DNA of 64,000 nucleotides from Rhodocollybia butyracea (GCA_015501585.1 JADNRY010000199.1:1-64000); one strand, 5' to 3'; positions 22,035 to 32,310 are shown, counted from the first letter of the stretch. Translations and numbers: made by a program. Notes: generated by a model not told the origin, from the sequence alone.

Positions 22035-23888
22035 ACGTCTCGTAGCTCTATGCCCCTCCTCCCGCTTCTTAGGTACCGGAGTTTTTGTCTGTTTACCAAG
22101 AACGCATGATTGGCATTTGGAAGGGGCAGAGGAGAGGTCAATGGGCATACCTTTGACTGTGTCCTTCTGGGACATATCATATACAGTCTGGTAATTGGCA
22201 TGGCCGAGACGTCGATGCCATGTCTCTAGACTGGGAATTTGTTTGGCGACAAATGCATGTTCGAACTCGGCAGAGGTCAGGTTGAGAGTATACAGATGGC
22301 GAGTGGATGAGAGTGTACCACGGGCAATTATGGCGTGAGTATTATTCCTCAAAATCCAGCATGACTCTTTGTCAAAGTGGGCTGTGACATTGGAGTGTTG
22401 AGCTAGTGCGCTAATTGAGATGAGTTGTACAGTTGACTCGGGGATATATAGACAATCATGAAGGATAAGATAGGTTCCACGGCCTGTTCGGAGTTTAATG
22501 TCTCCGATTCCATGAGCTGCAATAGATGTCCCGCCTATGCCTTTGACGAATCTCGGGGGAATAGGATGTAGAGTGAGGAAGTCGTTCCGTTCTGGCATGA
22601 TGTGTACAGTTGCACCGGTGTCACATAGGAATGGTGATTCAGTAGTTGAGAGTCTGGTGTGAGTTGATTGATCTGGTAGGGCTACCACAACTGCGGCAAT
22701 GTCTATATCTCTCCTCCTCTCGCTCCAGTCTACAGTAGCCTTGAGGTCCTCAAATGCCAGCCATCCCTCATATTCAACCCTACCAGGGTCAGTTGTATCG
22801 AATATGTTGTCGAGACGGTCAGAGGCTAGGCCGGCAAATTCTGGGCGGCTTGGAGGGACAGGGGTGGATTGACTACCCTGTGGTACATTCCCGAGAATGG
22901 TGTTTGTACTGAGATCAACAATGTATGCATGTCCAGATGATTTGTCTGTCACAATCGAAAAGTTTGATTTAGAGTCTGGTGGCTTTGGGAAGGTATTGTT
23001 TGAGCTTTTTCCATTACGGTCACGAGCACGGGCAGCTTTGGATTCGTCAATTGACTTTCCTGCCATTCCGCCTCCTGGCGAGACACAGTATTTGACCTGA
23101 TGATGTTCGGGTCGTGAACAGTGAGGATTGGTACAACGTACCACCCATGGTTTCGACGTTTTGGGGTCTGTTGATCTCGATCCGTGTACCACAAGAGCAA
23201 TGTCATTCACTTTCCCATCAGCATCAGCCAGAGATTGGGCAGTGTCAAGAGCAACATTTATGTTGGATGAGGTATATGTGGGTTTTCCCGTTGAATCGGG
23301 TTTGGATTTAGCAAGATCCTGCGCAACTAGTCCACGTGGGGTTTCGAGCCCTGAAACTCCAGTCATTGCATTGATCATGAGGATACATAAGAAGAGTTGT
23401 TCTGAGGGAGTTCCCATGGCCCATATACGGGTATTGAGATCGGAGATAGTGGAACTTGTGGTAGAGAACTTTTCAGTGTGTGAATAGCGTAGGGCTAGAG
23501 CTTCCTGTATAAGCAAAACTTGCTTAACAGGGCCAGCTTTCTCATGGCAGGTTTTAAGAGCATTCCAAGCGGCCTCGGTGGTGGAGGTCGCATCAATGAA
23601 GGAACATTCTGCTCGAGTTGACTTCAGGGACATGAACGAGCGGACGGCCTTGTCATTTACAAGCCAGTTACGGTATGCATGGGGTTCAACATCTTTGTCG
23701 GGTTGAATGATAGTTCCGTCAAGGTAGCCGTCGGCACCTTGAGAAAGGCTAAGAATTGTCTCAACGTGGGATGACCATTCCTGCCAGTTGTCAGTGTTCT
23801 TATCAAGTGATTTTTTGTCGAAAAGAGATGTATTGATGGAGATAGGACTGATGGAAGGTTTGCTTGCATTGGTTGCTAAAACAGTCAT
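22032..23888 (-). pseudogene. Copia gag, protease and GAG-pre-integrase, 618 codons
   Basis: The ATG is at 23888. Residues about 20-200 are a UBN2-type gag (SLFDKKSLDKNTDNWQEW start). A cysteine/histidine cluster follows (CTNPHCSRPEHHQVKYC, C-x4-C-x5-H-x4-C, not the canonical knuckle). The protease has an intact D-T-G-A-T at about residue 423. The GAG-pre-integrase domain LETWHRRLGHANYQ with C-Q-S-C lies near 570-600. The frame stops at a TGA created by the insertion at 22034, and the last two codons before it are copia sequence. This part is otherwise unbroken, so the protein upstream of the insertion could still be made. Confidence 0.9.
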
Positions 23889-24011
23889 GGTGACGTGTTG
23901 GGTATAGAGAGTTAATAGGTGGGAGAAGATGTGTGATTGGTGTTTCTGATAGAGTCCGAGGTTGACAGATAGGTGCAGAGATCCACGTTGCTTCTTAGAG
24001 CATAGAGAATT

Positions 24012-24022
24012 GGCCCATAACC
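24012..24022 (-). other. Primer-binding site of copia element 1
   Basis: Immediately inside the 5' LTR the minus strand reads GGTTATGGGCC. Its complement GGCCCATAACC resembles the anticodon loop of initiator tRNA-Met (CAU anticodon within GGGCYCATAACCC). Drosophila copia is known to be primed by an internally cleaved initiator tRNA, so half-tRNA priming is the natural reading. Confidence 0.7.
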
Positions 24023-24211
24023 TGTAGAAAAACTGAACCTAAATAGAGTACCGTAAGTTACTCGGTCGATGTGGTATTCCGACTGTATTAGATACCTAAA
24101 TAGAGTACTGTAAGTTACTGTAAGGTATCGTTAGTTATATGTCTAGAAAAGGTTAAAAAGAGATGCTCACCTCAGTCGATGTGTGTACGAGGTGTTCTGT
24201 ATATACTAACA
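24023..24211 (-). repeat. 5' LTR of copia element 1, rearranged
   Basis: It shares both termini with 16118-16308 but carries a partial internal duplication (ACCTAAATAGAGTAC occurs twice) and lacks a block of about 75 bp found in the 3' LTR. The lengths are similar (189 and 191 bp) only by coincidence. Confidence 0.88.
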
Positions 24212-24235
24212 CATGATATTAGTATCAAGGGAGAC

Positions 24236-24658
24236 TCACCTTCTTGCAGCTTCCAACCAGCCTCCTGAGCCTTTGGTCTCAGATCCTCCCATACAAGCCT
24301 CAAACCAGCCCTTGAATGAACCTCCTGATCTGCCTGCAGTTGGAGTTCCGGAAATGAGTGCTAGCGGTGGTAGATCTCAGCGCAAGCGCACTGTTACTGA
24401 GAAGATGCTTGACCAAGCATGCAAATGCATCTGCAGTGAACAGATTATTGACCCAGATAATATGTTTGTGATTTCTTGCCACAAAGAGGGGTGTGAGACA
24501 GTTTTAGTGAGTACTTTATGTTGGATTCTGTCTGATATTATGACTTACAAAGTTTCTAGTACCATTTAGCCTGTACTGGGCTGTCTTGTCGTGTCAATAA
24601 TTGGATTTGCAGGCCTTGTAGTTCTTCATGGAAGACAAAGCGCAAATGGCCTTGAGAG
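24236..24658 (+). pseudogene. Unknown host-like gene, 3' exons with PHD-like zinc finger
   Basis: The exon after the intron acceptor CTTGCAG reads SNQPPEPLVSDPPIQ, then a basic segment SGGRSQRKRTVTEKML, then a C4-H-C3 pattern. The pattern is C-K-C at about 24418-24429, C and C in VISCHKEGCETVL, and H-x2-C in YHLACTG after a GTGAGT...TCTAG intron (about 24508-24560); it ends W-I-C-R-P-C. That spacing is PHD-finger-like. The frame ends KTKRKWP at about 24656. PHD fingers commonly read histone tails, so a chromatin role is possible, but nothing else in the gene confirms it. Confidence 0.6.
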
Positions 24659-25153
24659 TTCTTAGGTGTATGATAGGTAATCAGCGGGTAAATTTCAGCG
24701 TGTCCTTACATTGTTAGTGAGTATAACAAGGTAGACGATAGTGTTGGACTTAATATGTGTCAGTTCCCAGGCAATACTCCTGCTCTTGCTCTTCCATCAT
24801 CTCTGCCATCTGCCCTTCATTGTTTCTCCCTTTGCACTATTTCATGCTATCTTACAGTAAGTTCTTGTGATGTCTATCTTGTTCATGCACCAATATTGCA
24901 TATTTTAGTGGCTTTCTGTTGTCAAACATGGTACATTTCTGACGCTGTTTGTGCTTGGTTCCTATGTTCATCTGCACTTTTTCTCTTAGGTGTTTTTTTG
25001 TGTTTTGTTGCATAAGGTGAGACTTTTTCACTTCCGTTGGTCACCTATCTGATGTTTCCTTTCACATCTAGTCATGGCTCACCTTCCACTGTCCTTTCCC
25101 TTTGCCTGTCGCTCTCATTTGTCCCTGCTCATTACATTACACCACTTGATATT
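24659..25153. other. Gene-poor interval
   Basis: Pyrimidine-rich sequence with short frames of low-complexity Ser/Leu/Cys composition. No motif, repeat family or RNA gene is recognised. It probably includes the 3' untranslated and downstream sequence of the PHD-like gene. Confidence 0.4.
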
Positions 25154-25434
25154 AAGATGTCCACAAGTCCGGATCCAAGTATACTTGGATCCGTTGCGCA
25201 AGTACTTGTGGGCATCAAGGGGCTACTTGCTACCCGTACTGATTCGTGGGAAACGGATACCAGGATCCACAAGTATTTTAGCCCAAGTACTTGCAAGTAC
25301 TTACAAGTTACTTTGGACTACTTGCAAGTATTTAGTACTTACAATGATAATTAAATAATTACTACATGAAAGTATGGAGGTAAGGTACCTAGTGAATAGA
25401 ATGGAGCATGATACACTTGCTATATGAACAGGGA
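25154..25434. mobile_element. MITE, GATGTCCA family, 5' part only
   Basis: It starts AAGATGTCCACAAGTCCGG, followed by the palindrome GGATCCAAGTATACTTGGATCC and the CAAGTACTTGCAAGTACTT word. It aligns with the 13855 copy in order but stops at the copia 2 insertion. The expected right end is not seen beyond the copia element. Confidence 0.75.
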
Positions 25435-25438
25435 ATAG

Positions 25439-25787
25439 TGTTAAAAGTTGATGATATCTTATCTACTTATGTTATCTATACATTCATGGACTTTTACCTC
25501 ATGGGCACATGACATTTACAATCCAGCTCGCAAATGTCACCTGACCACTAATTCAGATGTACGTTACCTTACATACATTACGTGTATCACATTCTTTTAG
25601 TTTTTACATAGATATTAGCACCTCAGCGTCGTTCTACCACTGTCGCTGAGGTTAGTACTTACATTCTTTGTTTCTTTACTCTATTTACTGACTGTGTACC
25701 TAGAACTCTCTTTTATTTCAATAGGTACATAATATAGCGTTGTTCTACCACTGTCGCTGAGAACTCTCTTTTATTTCAATAGTTTCA
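25439..25787 (+). repeat. 5' LTR of copia element 2
   Basis: About 349 bp. It contains two copies of CTACCACTGTCGCTGAG and two of GAACTCTCTTTTATTTCAATAG, so the R/U5 part is internally duplicated. This is shared with the 3' LTR. Confidence 0.88.
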
Positions 25788-25917
25788 ATAGGTTATGGGC
25801 CCCGGTAGCCTGTACTGAATTAACGAAGCTTCTCTACTGCGCACAAGACCCCGGAACACACTCATTTCACTCTCTCACACTCGTTCATTCACCTACACAT
25901 CCCATACATTCGTCCAC

Positions 25918-27042
25918 ATGTCCCCTACATCTGCCACATCATCAGATTCCATTCAAATCCCTACCCTTATCTACGGGATCTATTCTCAATGGGTTGGCCC
26001 TATTTCTGGCAAGCTCCAGAGGGCTATGGTCTGGAGATTCTGCAGTGGAGAGATGTCTGTCTATCCTAAACCTTCTGATCCTCATCCATTGCCTAATGAC
26101 GCCTCTGCTGTTGACCGGGCTGCTGTTAGACGAGATCACAGGGAGGATATGCGATCCTACGAGGAATCAATTACTCGTAATGACAAGGCTATTGGGATCA
26201 TCAAAGAGCACCTTGCGCCGGAGCAGCTTCTTCTCATTGAAAAGCTCACATCCGCCAAGGACGTCTGGACTAAGCTTAAGGAAACTCATGCTGGCACCAC
26301 CGCTGGTCTTGAAGCCTTCTATATCAAGTGTGGTATGATGGATAAACGGTATGAACATGGTGATAACATGCAGGATCACGTTAACTTCTATGCTCTTGAG
26401 AACAAGAAGCTCTCTGACACTGATGCTTTTGGAGACCAGTTCCTTGCGGAACTTATGCTCACTTCTCTTCCTTGTACTGTTGATGACTCTCCTAACACTT
26501 GGGAGACATTTACCATTGTCACTCTTGCTGCCGTTACTGAAACAAACAAGCTCACCTCTTCTTTTGTCACCTCCCGCCTCATTGCGGAGTATCGACATCT
26601 CACTTCCGGTGATGATTCTTCCGAGGCGGCTAACGCTGCCGCTGTTAGAGGGAAATCTAAACCAAAGAAGAAACCCAAGAAAGGTCCGCTTTGTTCCTAC
26701 TGTCACAAAGGTCCTCACCTTGTCGAAGACTGTAACCACAAGAAGCGAGATGAGGAAGCATCCCGCCGCACTGCGTCCGCTCCTAGAAGCAGTGGGAGAT
26801 CTAGTAGGAAGCCTACTGCTGCTGCCGCCCAACACTCTGATAGCGATAGCTCATCGGATGAGGAGGTCAGTGCAAAAGTTGCTTCCACCTACTCAGAATT
26901 TCCCTCTGTCCGTCATTCAAGTTCTGATTCTGTCCATGTCTTTATCTCCACTGATGTTGCCACCTTCCTTGCCAAGACAAGCAACGACGAGAGTTACATT
27001 GACTCTGGGTGCTCTCGCCACCTAAAGTCCATGTCAAATTGA
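25918..27042 (+). CDS. gag: Copia 2 Gag, 374 aa
   Basis: ATG at 25918. A UBN2-type gag domain spans about residues 20-230, with NDKAIGIIKEHLAPEQ and KDVWTKLKETHAG. A CCHC knuckle follows (CSYCHKGPHLVEDC, C-x2-C-x4-H-x4-C, about residues 259-272), then a Ser/Asp-rich acidic stretch. The frame ends YIDSGCSRHLKSMSN, which is the start of the protease-like DSGCSRH segment; the rest of the protease is deleted. The frame is uninterrupted and has normal length for gag. Confidence 0.88.
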   Translation: MSPTSATSSDSIQIPTLIYGIYSQWVGPISGKLQRAMVWRFCSGEMSVYPKPSDPHPLPNDASAVDRAAVRRDHREDMRSYEESITRNDKAIGIIKEHLAPEQLLLIEKLTSAKDVWTKLKETHAGTTAGLEAFYIKCGMMDKRYEHGDNMQDHVNFYALENKKLSDTDAFGDQFLAELMLTSLPCTVDDSPNTWETFTIVTLAAVTETNKLTSSFVTSRLIAEYRHLTSGDDSSEAANAAAVRGKSKPKKKPKKGPLCSYCHKGPHLVEDCNHKKRDEEASRRTASAPRSSGRSSRKPTAAAAQHSDSDSSSDEEVSAKVASTYSEFPSVRHSSSDSVHVFISTDVATFLAKTSNDESYIDSGCSRHLKSMSN

Positions 27043-29560
27043 AGGCGTATGTGCTTCCGCAAGTGGAGGCTATGTTAGAGCTTTTTTTTTTTTTTTTGAA
27101 GACTGGGCTTTAAGCTTCAAGTTTTTTTTGTACAGATCACGGTGGAGAATATACTCTGATCAGTTTGAGGATTATCTTGTAACTTGGTTTATCCATGAGA
27201 CCACAGTCTCACACCCCACAGCAGAAGCATTGCTGAACGCTTCAACGCACTATTGTTGAGCGTGCAATGCATGATGCATGATGCTTTTACTGCTGTTTTG
27301 GGTTTGCGTCATTATTGCGTCTATCTCATTAACCGCTCACCTCTCACGGCTTCCTAATTCTACTCCACTGGCTTGGTCTGGCGTAACTTCACTCAAGAAC
27401 TAAACCTTTTGGCTGTCCCCATGCTCACTCCCCAATCAAGTGTACAAAGTTTGATTTTAAAACTGGTAATTTTTTTCTTGTTCAAGAGCACACAAGGTTA
27501 CCTTCTGTGGGATCGAAGAAGCGAAAACTTTGTTCACGAGACGTGGTCCTCACCCTCCTGGCCCGCCTTTACCCATTCCGGATCTTTCGCAGATCCTTTA
27601 CAATGGTGAGGTGCCTGGAGATGGCCTACCTGGCTTTTCTCGAGTGGGAGATGCGTGGGAAGATAACTCTCCCCCTGTTGACTCCAGCGGTTCCGCATCC
27701 TCCTGCTCCATCTTCTGAGGTTGATTCTGAGGATAATGTTGGTGACTCTCGCCCATACTCCCCTGATCTTCCTCCTCCCAATGACCTCCACCTGCTCGCT
27801 GTCGTCGTACAGAACTTGAACTTCTTGGGCCTGTTCCAGAAGTAGATGGTCCACGTGCTCGTTGCCTACCTGCCCGCTTCCGTGAAGAACCTGACATTGC
27901 GCCAGATCCTCCAGAACCTGCACCAGGCGATAGACCAGATGTTGCAGAAGGTGTTGCCATGGCCTTCGTGGCCACTGTCCATGCTCAGGGAGCCTCAGAG
28001 CCCCGCACTCTGCAGGAAGCACTCCGCGGTCCTGACTCCGCCTCTTGGCTGAAAGCTGTAGACAAAGAGCTCAAGTCTCTCATTGATATGGAACTTTCGA
28101 GTTTATTGACAATTTTGCCTAAAGGTCGCCGTGCTATTAGCTCCAAGCTTGTTTTAAGATTAAGCGCCTCCCTGACGGGACCATTGAGCGGTACAAGGCA
28201 CGCTTAGTTGCTCGAGGTTTCTCCCAGATGCCTGGTTTAGACTTTGATGAGGTATTTTCCCCTGTGGTCAAACTTACCTCCATTCATGTCCTTTGCGCCC
28301 TCGCCATGTCGTCTAGGCCTTCACTTCCACCATCTCGATGTTGATACTGCATTTCTCAATGGTGAGTTGGAAGAGGAGCTCTATATGCGCCTCCTGAACG
28401 CATTAGTGAACATTCTGGTAAAATTGTTTGTCTCCGCTGCTCTATCTATGGCCTCAAGCAGGCCTCCCGTGTCTGGAACAAACTTCTTGATGCAGAGCTC
28501 GAGAAACTTGGCTTCCGTCGTATCCATGCTGACTACTGCATTTACGTCCTCCAATGTGGCAAGTCCATCTGCTTTATTGCTGTTTACGTTGATGATATTG
28601 GGATTTTATGCGATGATCTCAAATTCATGCAGGAGATCAAGCACCAGATTGGCCAACGCTTTAAGATCAAGGATCTTGGTGTTATCTCACAGTTGCTTGC
28701 ATTGCCATTGACTATGACCAAGAAAAGCGTGTCCTTTGGCTCTCTCAGACCAGATACATTGAGGAATCACTCAAACGTTCCACTGTGATGATGGCATCAT
28801 ACGTCGCACCCCCTTATCATCTGGAGTTAAGCTTTCTAAAGCTGATTCCCATCCACAGACGCCGAGAAAGAGGCTATGGCTGACAGACTCACGCTATACC
28901 AGGCTCTCATTGGTACTCTCATGTATGCCATGCTTGCTTCACGCCCAGATATTGCCTTTGCTGTAGGTATTTTGAGCCGCTACTGCTCAAATCCAGGTGA
29001 GATTCATTTAAATGAAGCTCTGCATTGTCTTCGCTACTTGGGTGGTACCAAAGACTGGTTATTGAGTATGATGGCACAATCATAGATGAACTCATCTCCC
29101 TTATCCTTGGATATTCTGATTCGGATTGGCTGTGATGTGGATACTCGACATCCACTAGTGGATATGTTTTCCTCATGTGCGGAGCTGCTATTAGTTGGAG
29201 CAGCAAACTTCAAACCTCCCAGCACTCTCTTCTACTGAAGCTGAGTACATGGCTCTTACTCGTACAGCACAGGAAGCTATTTGGCTTTGTCAACTCCTTG
29301 AACAGCTAGGTCTTCAGCAAACCAAGCCTACTCGCTTGTTGGGTGATAATATGTCATCTATTGCTCTTTCCAAGAACCCTGCTGATCATCCCCGTACAAA
29401 GCACATTCAACTTTGTCACCACTTTATTTGTTTTGCAATCTCTGATGGCCAGATTGATCTGGACTATGTTCCAACTGCCTAACAAGCTGCTGATGGATTT
29501 ACAAAGGGATTATCTGGTGAGAAGCACTTGGCATTTGTGCGCATGCTAGGTATGAAGCCA
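27043..29560 (+). pseudogene. Copia 2 pol remnants
   Basis: After a T-run of 17 at about 27081-27097, an integrase fragment (TDHGGEYT) appears near 27130, followed by scrambled integrase C-terminal sequence. RT fragments lie at 27990-28200 (SWLKAVDKELKSLIDM), 28200-28380 (ARGFSQMPGLDFDEVF) and 28430-28680 (including AVYVDDIGI, the catalytic box, near 28580). RNase H runs 28876-29480 (ASRPDIAFAVGILSRY, STEAEYMAL). At least six frame changes and an in-frame TAA near 29480 are present. It is not translatable as a polyprotein. Confidence 0.88.
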
Positions 29561-29574
29561 CGCCCGAGTGGGAG

Positions 29575-29922
29575 TGTTAAAAGTTGATGATATCTTATCT
29601 ACTTATGTTATCTATATGTTCGTGGACTTTTACCTCATGGGCACATGACATTTGCGCTCCAGCTCGCAAATGTCACCTGACCACTAATTCAGATGTACGG
29701 ACCTTACATACATTACGTGTATCACATTCTTTTAGTTTTTACATAGATATTAGCACCTCAGCGTCGTTCTACCACTGTCGCTGAGGTTAGTACTTACATT
29801 CTTTGTTTCTTTACTCTATTTACTGACTGTGTACCTAGAACTCTCTTTTATTTCAATAGGTACATAATACAGCATTGTTCTACCACTGTCGCTGAGAACT
29901 CTCTTTTATTTCAATAGTTTCA
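29575..29922 (+). repeat. 3' LTR of copia element 2
   Basis: It matches the 5' LTR with about ten substitutions or small indels in 348 bp (for example TACATTCATGG versus TATGTTCGTGG). Confidence 0.88.
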
Positions 29923-29929
29923 ATAGGTT

Positions 29930-30420
29930 GCACACACTTCACATGTAAACTGACATCTCTCCTGCACCATCTTATTCCACTCTGGAGGCTGACATCTCTC
30001 CCAAAGAATTTTATACTGCTTTCCAAGCATCCCCTACTCCTCCCTCCCTACCCTCTACTCCCCCTCTGTCACCCCCACTGCACCCCCTACTCCTACCCTG
30101 GAAGATCCACACCTCTCCCAAGAGGTCTTCCTCCTCTCCACAAGTACCCTATCCTCCCAGGGATACCCTATCCTACCCCTGGTCATGACCAACTTGACCC
30201 AGTGACCAGGTCATGGCCTACTTGCTTGGACATGACCCACTTGCTTGGACATGACCCACTTGCTTGGACATGACCAAGCCATCCTGGACATGACCAAGGC
30301 CCTTGGATTTTCCAGGATTTTGAGTCTTTTAGTTAGGTCAATGTAACAAAAGTGTAGACTAATAAGACTAATAAGTTGGTGACTGAACTGCAAAATTTAT
30401 AGTACAGCAACAGTATTTGC
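29930..30420. repeat. Low-complexity C/T-rich stretch and short tandem repeat
   Basis: From 30000 to 30200 the strand is C/T-rich. At about 30205-30300 the 21-bp unit CTTGCTTGGACATGACCCA is repeated about three times, followed by degenerate CATGACCAAG units. No gene is seen. Confidence 0.7.
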
Positions 30421-30825
30421 TAGTTAACACTCAAAACTTACAGTAATTCATAGTATCATAGTACTTACCAAGTACTGGCACATATGTTTGAGGTTGTAGA
30501 CAGCTCACGGCGTTTGGCGCTAATTTAAGCGCCCAATCGTCATGAGCTATCTACAATGTAAAACCTTTGTGTCAGTACATATTTACTTCATAACTAAGTA
30601 TGAAATAATAGTAGACAGTTACAGTACAATGTTTTATAAACGGTATGTATTATAAAACAGGTAAGTCTTTACTAACACTTATTAGTACAAATACCTGCAG
30701 GTAATTTACCTGTGAGTCAAAGATCTGTTTCCCACGGATCCTTTGCAGGTTGCAGGTCAAGGCTTTTGGGCCACAGGTACTTGCATGCCAGATCCAAGTA
30801 TACTTGGATCACTTCAGGCAACCAC
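30420..30825. mobile_element. MITE fragment, GATGTCCA family, 3'-type half
   Basis: It aligns with the interior and right half of the 35339-35990 copy: GTTGTAGACAGCTCACGGCG hairpin stem, TACATATTTACTTCATAAC, GTTTCCCACGG, and GATCCAAGTATACTTGGATC. The terminal GGACATCT is absent. Confidence 0.65.
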
Positions 30826-30849
30826 CTAACCCTACCTAGTTAGGATAAA

Positions 30850-32310
30850 AAAACCTGTTACACATTTATACCTAGAAGTACCAAATTCCGGTAGTCTACC
30901 CAGCCATATTTTGACTGAGGTAGCTACCAGGACAGGGTAGCTACCTAACATGTTACAGGCTGACTTAAGTATCTACCTGGGTGGGATGGGTAGCTACGGC
31001 ATGTCACATGTCACAGGTGTCTGGGGTCCCTCGGGTAGCTGCCCCAAGGTAGCTACCAGGCATTTTAAAGCTTTTTTTTTTGGCTGGTCATTTCAAATTA
31101 TTTCCAACTACATGATATATAGTATATGTATAGGTAGTCAGGCAGTCATGAAATATAATAGCTGCACTGAAAGGCATTTATATGTGGCCAAAATGCACTG
31201 CAGGGGTAGCACCAGTACCACTGATCCAGCAGCTACTTTGCTTGCCCTTTTAGAATTATTTCTGTTGCTCATCTGCTATCTACCTATATATATATATAAA
31301 CTGTGCTTTATCTCCACAGGGCATGGCGTCTACCAGTACTCAAGATACACTGCAGTGGTAGCTACCAGAACTATTAAAGTCGTGAGTTATTCCCTACTGG
31401 GGCTATTCTCAGCAAGAAAGGGCTGCTTATCGTGAGTTCAGATAGCTACTTGACCCCACTGTACAGTACCACAAGTGGTTGGGATAGTCACCCGTGACCA
31501 AGATTGAGTTATCTTGAGCCTGTGCCATAGTGGCTTGCAATAGTCAGGTAGCTGCCTACCTGCAGCAATCAAGTGTCTTAAGACTGTAACTCTAGCACTC
31601 TACTATGGCTAGATAGCTACCGCACCTCCCAGGCTGAGGTGGGTCACGCTGGCTACAGACTCGGAATGCTATCACTAACATCAGGAAAAGCCATTTTTGC
31701 CTAGGTGACCCCAGAATGGCCTAAAGCAAACTAGGTGACCTATGAATCCTATGGCATCCTAGGAATTTGGGCTCGTCCCTTGCCAGTCAAGGCTCTTGAG
31801 GATTCCCTAGGCAAGCCTAGGTCTGCCCAGGTTTGCCCAGGTGCTCCTGGGGAACACCTGGGGAACACCTGGGGAACACCTGGGCAAACTGGGCAAACCT
31901 AGGCTTGCCCTGGGTTTGCCTAGGATACCCTAGGGAATCCTCAAGAGCCTTGACTGGCAAGGGACGAGCCCAAATTCATAGGATGTCATAGGATTCATAG
32001 GTCACCTAGTTTGCTTTAGGCCACTCTGGGTCACCTAGGCAAAAACGGCTTTTCCTGATGAAATCTTGCCCGCATAGTGGCCTCCTATGACCAGATAGTA
32101 CCTACCTGCAACAAAAAAGTGTCTTAAGTTGGTAATTGTATTACCCTACTATTCATGAGGTAGCTATGGCTAGGTAGGTACCCACCTCCTATGCTGAGGT
32201 GCGGTAGCTACAGCATGGTAGCTACTGGTGGGTAACCACCATGCCTCCTGTGCTGAGGTGCGGTAGCTACTGTTGGGTAGGTGCCCACCTCCTATGGTGG
32301 GATCCAGTAG
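30850..32310. repeat. Word-repeat region built on GGTAGCTACC
   Basis: More than ten copies of GGTAGCTAC(C) and variants (GATAGCTAC, GGTAGCTGCC) are spread over 1.4 kb. A segment of about 130 bp (CTACCTGCA...GTGTCTTAAG...GCTGAGGTG) occurs at about 31540-31650 and again at about 32090-32210. The foldback element at 31679-32060 is inserted into it. No ORF is convincing; a 161-codon frame at 30950 consists of repeat sequence. Confidence 0.7.
31679..32060. mobile_element. Foldback element, CATCAGG family, copy A (382 bp)
   Basis: The left end CATCAGGAAAAGCC is inverted at the right as GGCTTTTCCTGATG. The inverted similarity runs nearly through the whole element, with a centre of GGGGAACACCT repeats. 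It is flanked by AA (31677-31678 and 32061-32062), which fits a 2-bp target duplication. No ORF. Confidence 0.85.

Larger units (their letters stand above)
16118..24211 (-). mobile_element. Ty1/copia element, about 5.1 kb, with two nested insertions
   Basis: The target duplication CATGA lies at 16113-16117 and 24212-24216. The LTRs are at 24023-24211 (5') and 16118-16308 (3'). Order on the minus strand is gag/zinc-binding, protease, GAG-pre-integrase, integrase, RT, RNase H: the copia order. Removing the insertions 20516-22034 and 17682-19152 with one copy of each target duplication leaves about 5.1 kb, a normal copia length. The element sits in an intron of the PHD-like gene. Frameshifts near 20500 and 19830 inactivate pol even without the insertions. 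Confidence 0.93.
25439..29922 (+). mobile_element. Ty1/copia element 2, internally deleted
   Basis: The 5' LTR is 25439-25787 and the 3' LTR 29575-29922; both start TGTTAAAAGTTGATG and end in GTTTCA. The target duplication is ATAG or AATAG (25434-25438 and 29922-29926; the shared A makes the length ambiguous). The primer-binding site GGTTATGGGCC is at 25791-25801, and a purine tract GAGTGGGAG precedes the 3' LTR. Gag is intact, but protease and most of integrase are missing and the remaining pol is frameshifted. LTR identity is roughly 97% by eye. Confidence 0.9.

Noticed and set aside
26167..26835. 222-codon minus-strand and 224-codon plus-strand frames within copia 2 gag
   Set aside because: Both overlap the intact Gag frame, which has the CCHC knuckle; they are composition shadows.
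27534..28022. 162-codon minus-strand frame in copia 2
   Set aside because: Lies over decayed pol linker sequence with no motif; arises from the codon composition of the opposite strand.
30950..31435. 161-codon plus-strand frame
   Set aside because: Made of GGTAGCTACC-type repeat sequence, with no splice or domain support.
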